IMG/VR virus record: IMGVR_UViG_3300049846_001694
Location: 1 to 26,945 of that record
Length of the DNA: 26,945 nucleotides
DNA from: a virus
Strand: one strand, 5' to 3'
Shown: positions 24,831-26,945 of the stretch, in pieces
Numbering within the stretch: position 1 is the stretch's first letter
Layout: every line of letters begins with the position of its first letter
The notes under the pieces: model-generated
What the model was told of the DNA's origin: nothing
What the model saw: only the letters and a program-made list of their open reading frames with translations
Databases searched by the model: none
Made by a program: the position numbers and the translations under genes

Positions 24831-26945
24831 AAGTATTTGTATTTGGTGCAAGTGGGATGTTAGGTCAATACCTAACAAAATATCTTTCCTACTATTTTGA
24901 AGTAGTTCCTATTACTCGCAATGAAATAGATCTGACTAAAGAGATTTCATTGATTACACAAAAATATACCTTTGATAGCTCTGACCTAATTATTAATGCG
25001 TCCGGTATCATTAAGCAAAGAGACTATTCTTCTGAGGAATTAATCCGAGTTAATAGTCTATTTCCACATTTCCTAGCTAGGCTCGGGTGTAATGTTATTC
25101 ATATTACGACTGATTGTGTTTTCAGTGGTAATACAGGTCATTATGACGAGGATTCCCCTCATGACTGTTTAGATGATTATGGTAAGAGCAAATCTTTAGG
25201 TGAATGCAAAGATTTAACTATAATTCGCACATCAATAATCGGAGAAGAATTGTACAATAAACGATCTTTACTTGAAGTGATCAGAGCAAGTAAAAATTCT
25301 ACCATTAATGGATTTATTAATCATTTTTGGAATGGGATTACATGCCTAGAGCTATCAAAGCAGATTCGCAATATAATTGAAACAAACTCCTATTGGAAAG
25401 GGGTAAGGCATTTTCATTCTCCAGATACAGTGAGTAAATTTCAGTTAGTATCTTATATTAACGAAATTTACAAATTGGGCAATACGGTTAATCCTATGAT
25501 GGTAAATTACTGCAATAGAAGTTTATCCACGAAATACGATAATCCAGTAAAAACCAATATAAGGGATCAAATTATTGAATTGAGGGAATTTGGGAGTAAC
25601 CCATTTAAAGCTAAAGAAAGCAAGTTAGAAGGATTTCCCCCAGTAAATTTTATTAGCATACCTGAATCTCACGAAAGAAGAGAAAAACTTATTAATACTT
25701 TAAAAAAATATAATGTCAAAACGGTACGACCTTATATTTACGAAAGGTATAAAAGTGGTGATCATAAAATTGTTTTTCCTGATCCAAATGAATTGCCTGA
25801 TTATAAATTTTCCTTTCCCGATGCTTGCCTAGGAGCTTTTACTTCACATTTTAAGGCTATTAAGGATTGGTATGAAAATACAGATGAAGAATACGCAATA
25901 TTTTGTGAAGATGATATAAGTTTTGAAACCGTTGAATATTGGAATTTTACGTGGAAAGAATTTTTTGATAATCTTCCTGTAGACTGGGAATGCGTTCAAC
26001 TTTCATTAGTGAGGGCTGAGCCTACCATTTTTATTTTTTATGGTGATGGGATACAACTTAGACACAGATGTTGGTGTGATTGGTCGGCCTGTGCTTATCT
26101 GATAAACAGAGATCGGGCAAGGAAGATGCTAGACACCTATTATGACGGTGAAACTTTTGTTTGGGACTACAGGGGATCCGATAAGCAAGTTAGAAAAGAG
26201 CAACATTACCAGACATGGCCTTATGAGCCTGGAATTGAGACTATAATCTTCAGTATCTTAGATAATAAGCCGGTTTATACTTTCCCTCTTTTGGTATTTG
26301 ATAACACTGCCGAAACTACAGTTTGGGGCGAAGACGGAAATCAGAAAAATATGTTTGGATATTCTTATTCTGCTATTACTAATTGGTGGAAAACCGAAGG
26401 TAAAAATTTGAGCATAAAAGATCTAATAAAGATAAAAAGCTGTAACGACAGTAAATTAACGGCGAAAGAAAAATTAAAAAACTTTCCTTCCGTTAATTTC
26501 ATCAACACTTTTGATTTAAAAGATAGGAGAGAGTATCTGTTTAATGCATTTAAGGAATGTGGGTTAACTAACATTACACCGCATATTTTCAAAAGGTATG
26601 AAGAAGGAGATTGTAAAATTGTTTTCCCACCTAACCATCAGCATAATTTTCCCAATTCATATTTTGGTGCATTTACATCACACTTGAAGGCAATTAAAAA
26701 ATGGTATGAAACCACTAATGAAGAATACGCTTTCTTTTGTGAAGATGACATAAGTTTTGAAACTGTTGAGTATTGGAATTTTACTTGGGAAGAGTTTTTT
26801 AATTCGTTACCATCTAATTGGAATTGTGTGCAGCTAGGTTTAACTAGGTATACAGACACTATGTTTTTATATTTTGATTCTGGGGTTAAGCTCCGAGCTA
26901 GATGTTGGTGTGATTGGGGTGCATTTGCCTATCTAATTAGCAGGA
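24827..26945 (+). CDS. RmlD-like reductase fused to tandem GT25-like glycosyltransferase domains (3'-truncated)
   Basis: ATG at 24827 overlaps the preceding stop (ATGA). The frame then stays open for 706 codons to the window end. Residues 1 to about 255 form a short-chain dehydrogenase of the dTDP-4-dehydrorhamnose reductase (RmlD) type: GASGMLG at 7-13, TTDCVFSG near 94-101, and YGKSK with Tyr118/Lys122; RTSIIGEEL and NGFINHFWNGITCLEL also fit that family. Residues about 270-545 form a domain resembling family 25 (LPS-type) glycosyltransferases, starting PPVNFISIPESHERREKL with EDD at 361-363 in FCEDDISFETVEYWNFTW. Residues from about 553 repeat it, starting PSVNFINTFDLKDRREYL, with EDD at 639-641. 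The reductase probably completes the sugar begun by the upstream dehydratase, and the transferases attach a sugar. Acceptor and sugar are unknown; the end of the protein is missing. Confidence 0.82.
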   Translation, partial: MKVFVFGASGMLGQYLTKYLSYYFEVVPITRNEIDLTKEISLITQKYTFDSSDLIINASGIIKQRDYSSEELIRVNSLFPHFLARLGCNVIHITTDCVFSGNTGHYDEDSPHDCLDDYGKSKSLGECKDLTIIRTSIIGEELYNKRSLLEVIRASKNSTINGFINHFWNGITCLELSKQIRNIIETNSYWKGVRHFHSPDTVSKFQLVSYINEIYKLGNTVNPMMVNYCNRSLSTKYDNPVKTNIRDQIIELREFGSNPFKAKESKLEGFPPVNFISIPESHERREKLINTLKKYNVKTVRPYIYERYKSGDHKIVFPDPNELPDYKFSFPDACLGAFTSHFKAIKDWYENTDEEYAIFCEDDISFETVEYWNFTWKEFFDNLPVDWECVQLSLVRAEPTIFIFYGDGIQLRHRCWCDWSACAYLINRDRARKMLDTYYDGETFVWDYRGSDKQVRKEQHYQTWPYEPGIETIIFSILDNKPVYTFPLLVFDNTAETTVWGEDGNQKNMFGYSYSAITNWWKTEGKNLSIKDLIKIKSCNDSKLTAKEKLKNFPSVNFINTFDLKDRREYLFNAFKECGLTNITPHIFKRYEEGDCKIVFPPNHQHNFPNSYFGAFTSHLKAIKKWYETTNEEYAFFCEDDISFETVEYWNFTWEEFFNSLPSNWNCVQLGLTRYTDTMFLYFDSGVKLRARCWCDWGAFAYLISR

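Noticed and set aside
24831-26945. Apparent 2.1-kb region without a gene on the + strand, with only small minus-strand frames at 26365-26592 and 26638-26859.
   Set aside because: Reading the + strand from ATG 24827 gives an uninterrupted 706-codon frame with clear RmlD and glycosyltransferase motifs. It merely lacks a stop before the window end. The minus-strand frames are its shadows.

Overview
The window is part of a T4-like contractile-tailed phage genome (tailed phage, Caudoviricetes). It is most similar to the marine T4-like myoviruses of picocyanobacteria (Prochlorococcus/Synechococcus cyanophages), with SAR11 pelagimyophages as the other possible source. The grounds are AT-rich sequence, all genes on the + strand, recognisable gp8, gp13, gp14, gp15, gp16, gp17, gp18, gp19 and gp20 in T4 order, and side features typical of marine members: a giant baseplate/fibre protein, GxGY-repeat modules, late-promoter-like NATAAATA boxes and sugar-nucleotide genes. 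Host assignment is inference; nothing in the window names the host.

Layout. 3-1328: C-terminal part of a virion structural protein that begins before the window. 1361-2914: baseplate wedge gp8. 2920-10698: one 2,592-residue structural protein that fills the interval where T4 keeps gp9, gp10, gp11, gp12 and wac. 10698-11079: two small genes. 11079-14326: neck and tail-completion proteins gp13, gp14, gp15. 14326-14784: small terminase gp16. 14807-15808: a composite basic protein of unknown role. 15835-19263: large terminase gp17, interrupted by two inteins. 19329-21473: tail sheath gp18. 21503-22132: tail tube gp19. 22172-23866: portal gp20. From 23895 the order leaves the T4 pattern: an NAD-dependent 4,6-dehydratase/epimerase-like gene is followed by a long open frame (24827 to the end of the window) that fuses an RmlD-like reductase to two tandem glycosyltransferase-25-like domains. 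That last gene has no stop inside the window.

How it works together. gp8 and the giant protein belong to the baseplate/fibre apparatus. gp18 and gp19 build the contractile sheath and tube, gp15 terminates the tail, gp13/gp14 join it to the head, and gp20 is the portal through which the gp16/gp17 motor packages DNA. The sugar cassette after gp20 would make and transfer a modified sugar, either to host surface glycan or to a virion protein; the target cannot be read from the sequence.

The most unusual features are: (1) the doubly intein-interrupted terminase, whose first intein is a 149-residue mini-intein starting with proline, placed inside the Walker A P-loop, with a class-3-like Trp/Cys signature but an altered C-terminal splice site; (2) the reductase-glycosyltransferase-glycosyltransferase fusion; and (3) small beta-rich modules shared among several different virion proteins. 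There is no stretch longer than about 70 bases without a gene. I saw no tRNA, rRNA, CRISPR array, insertion sequence or convincing minus-strand gene.
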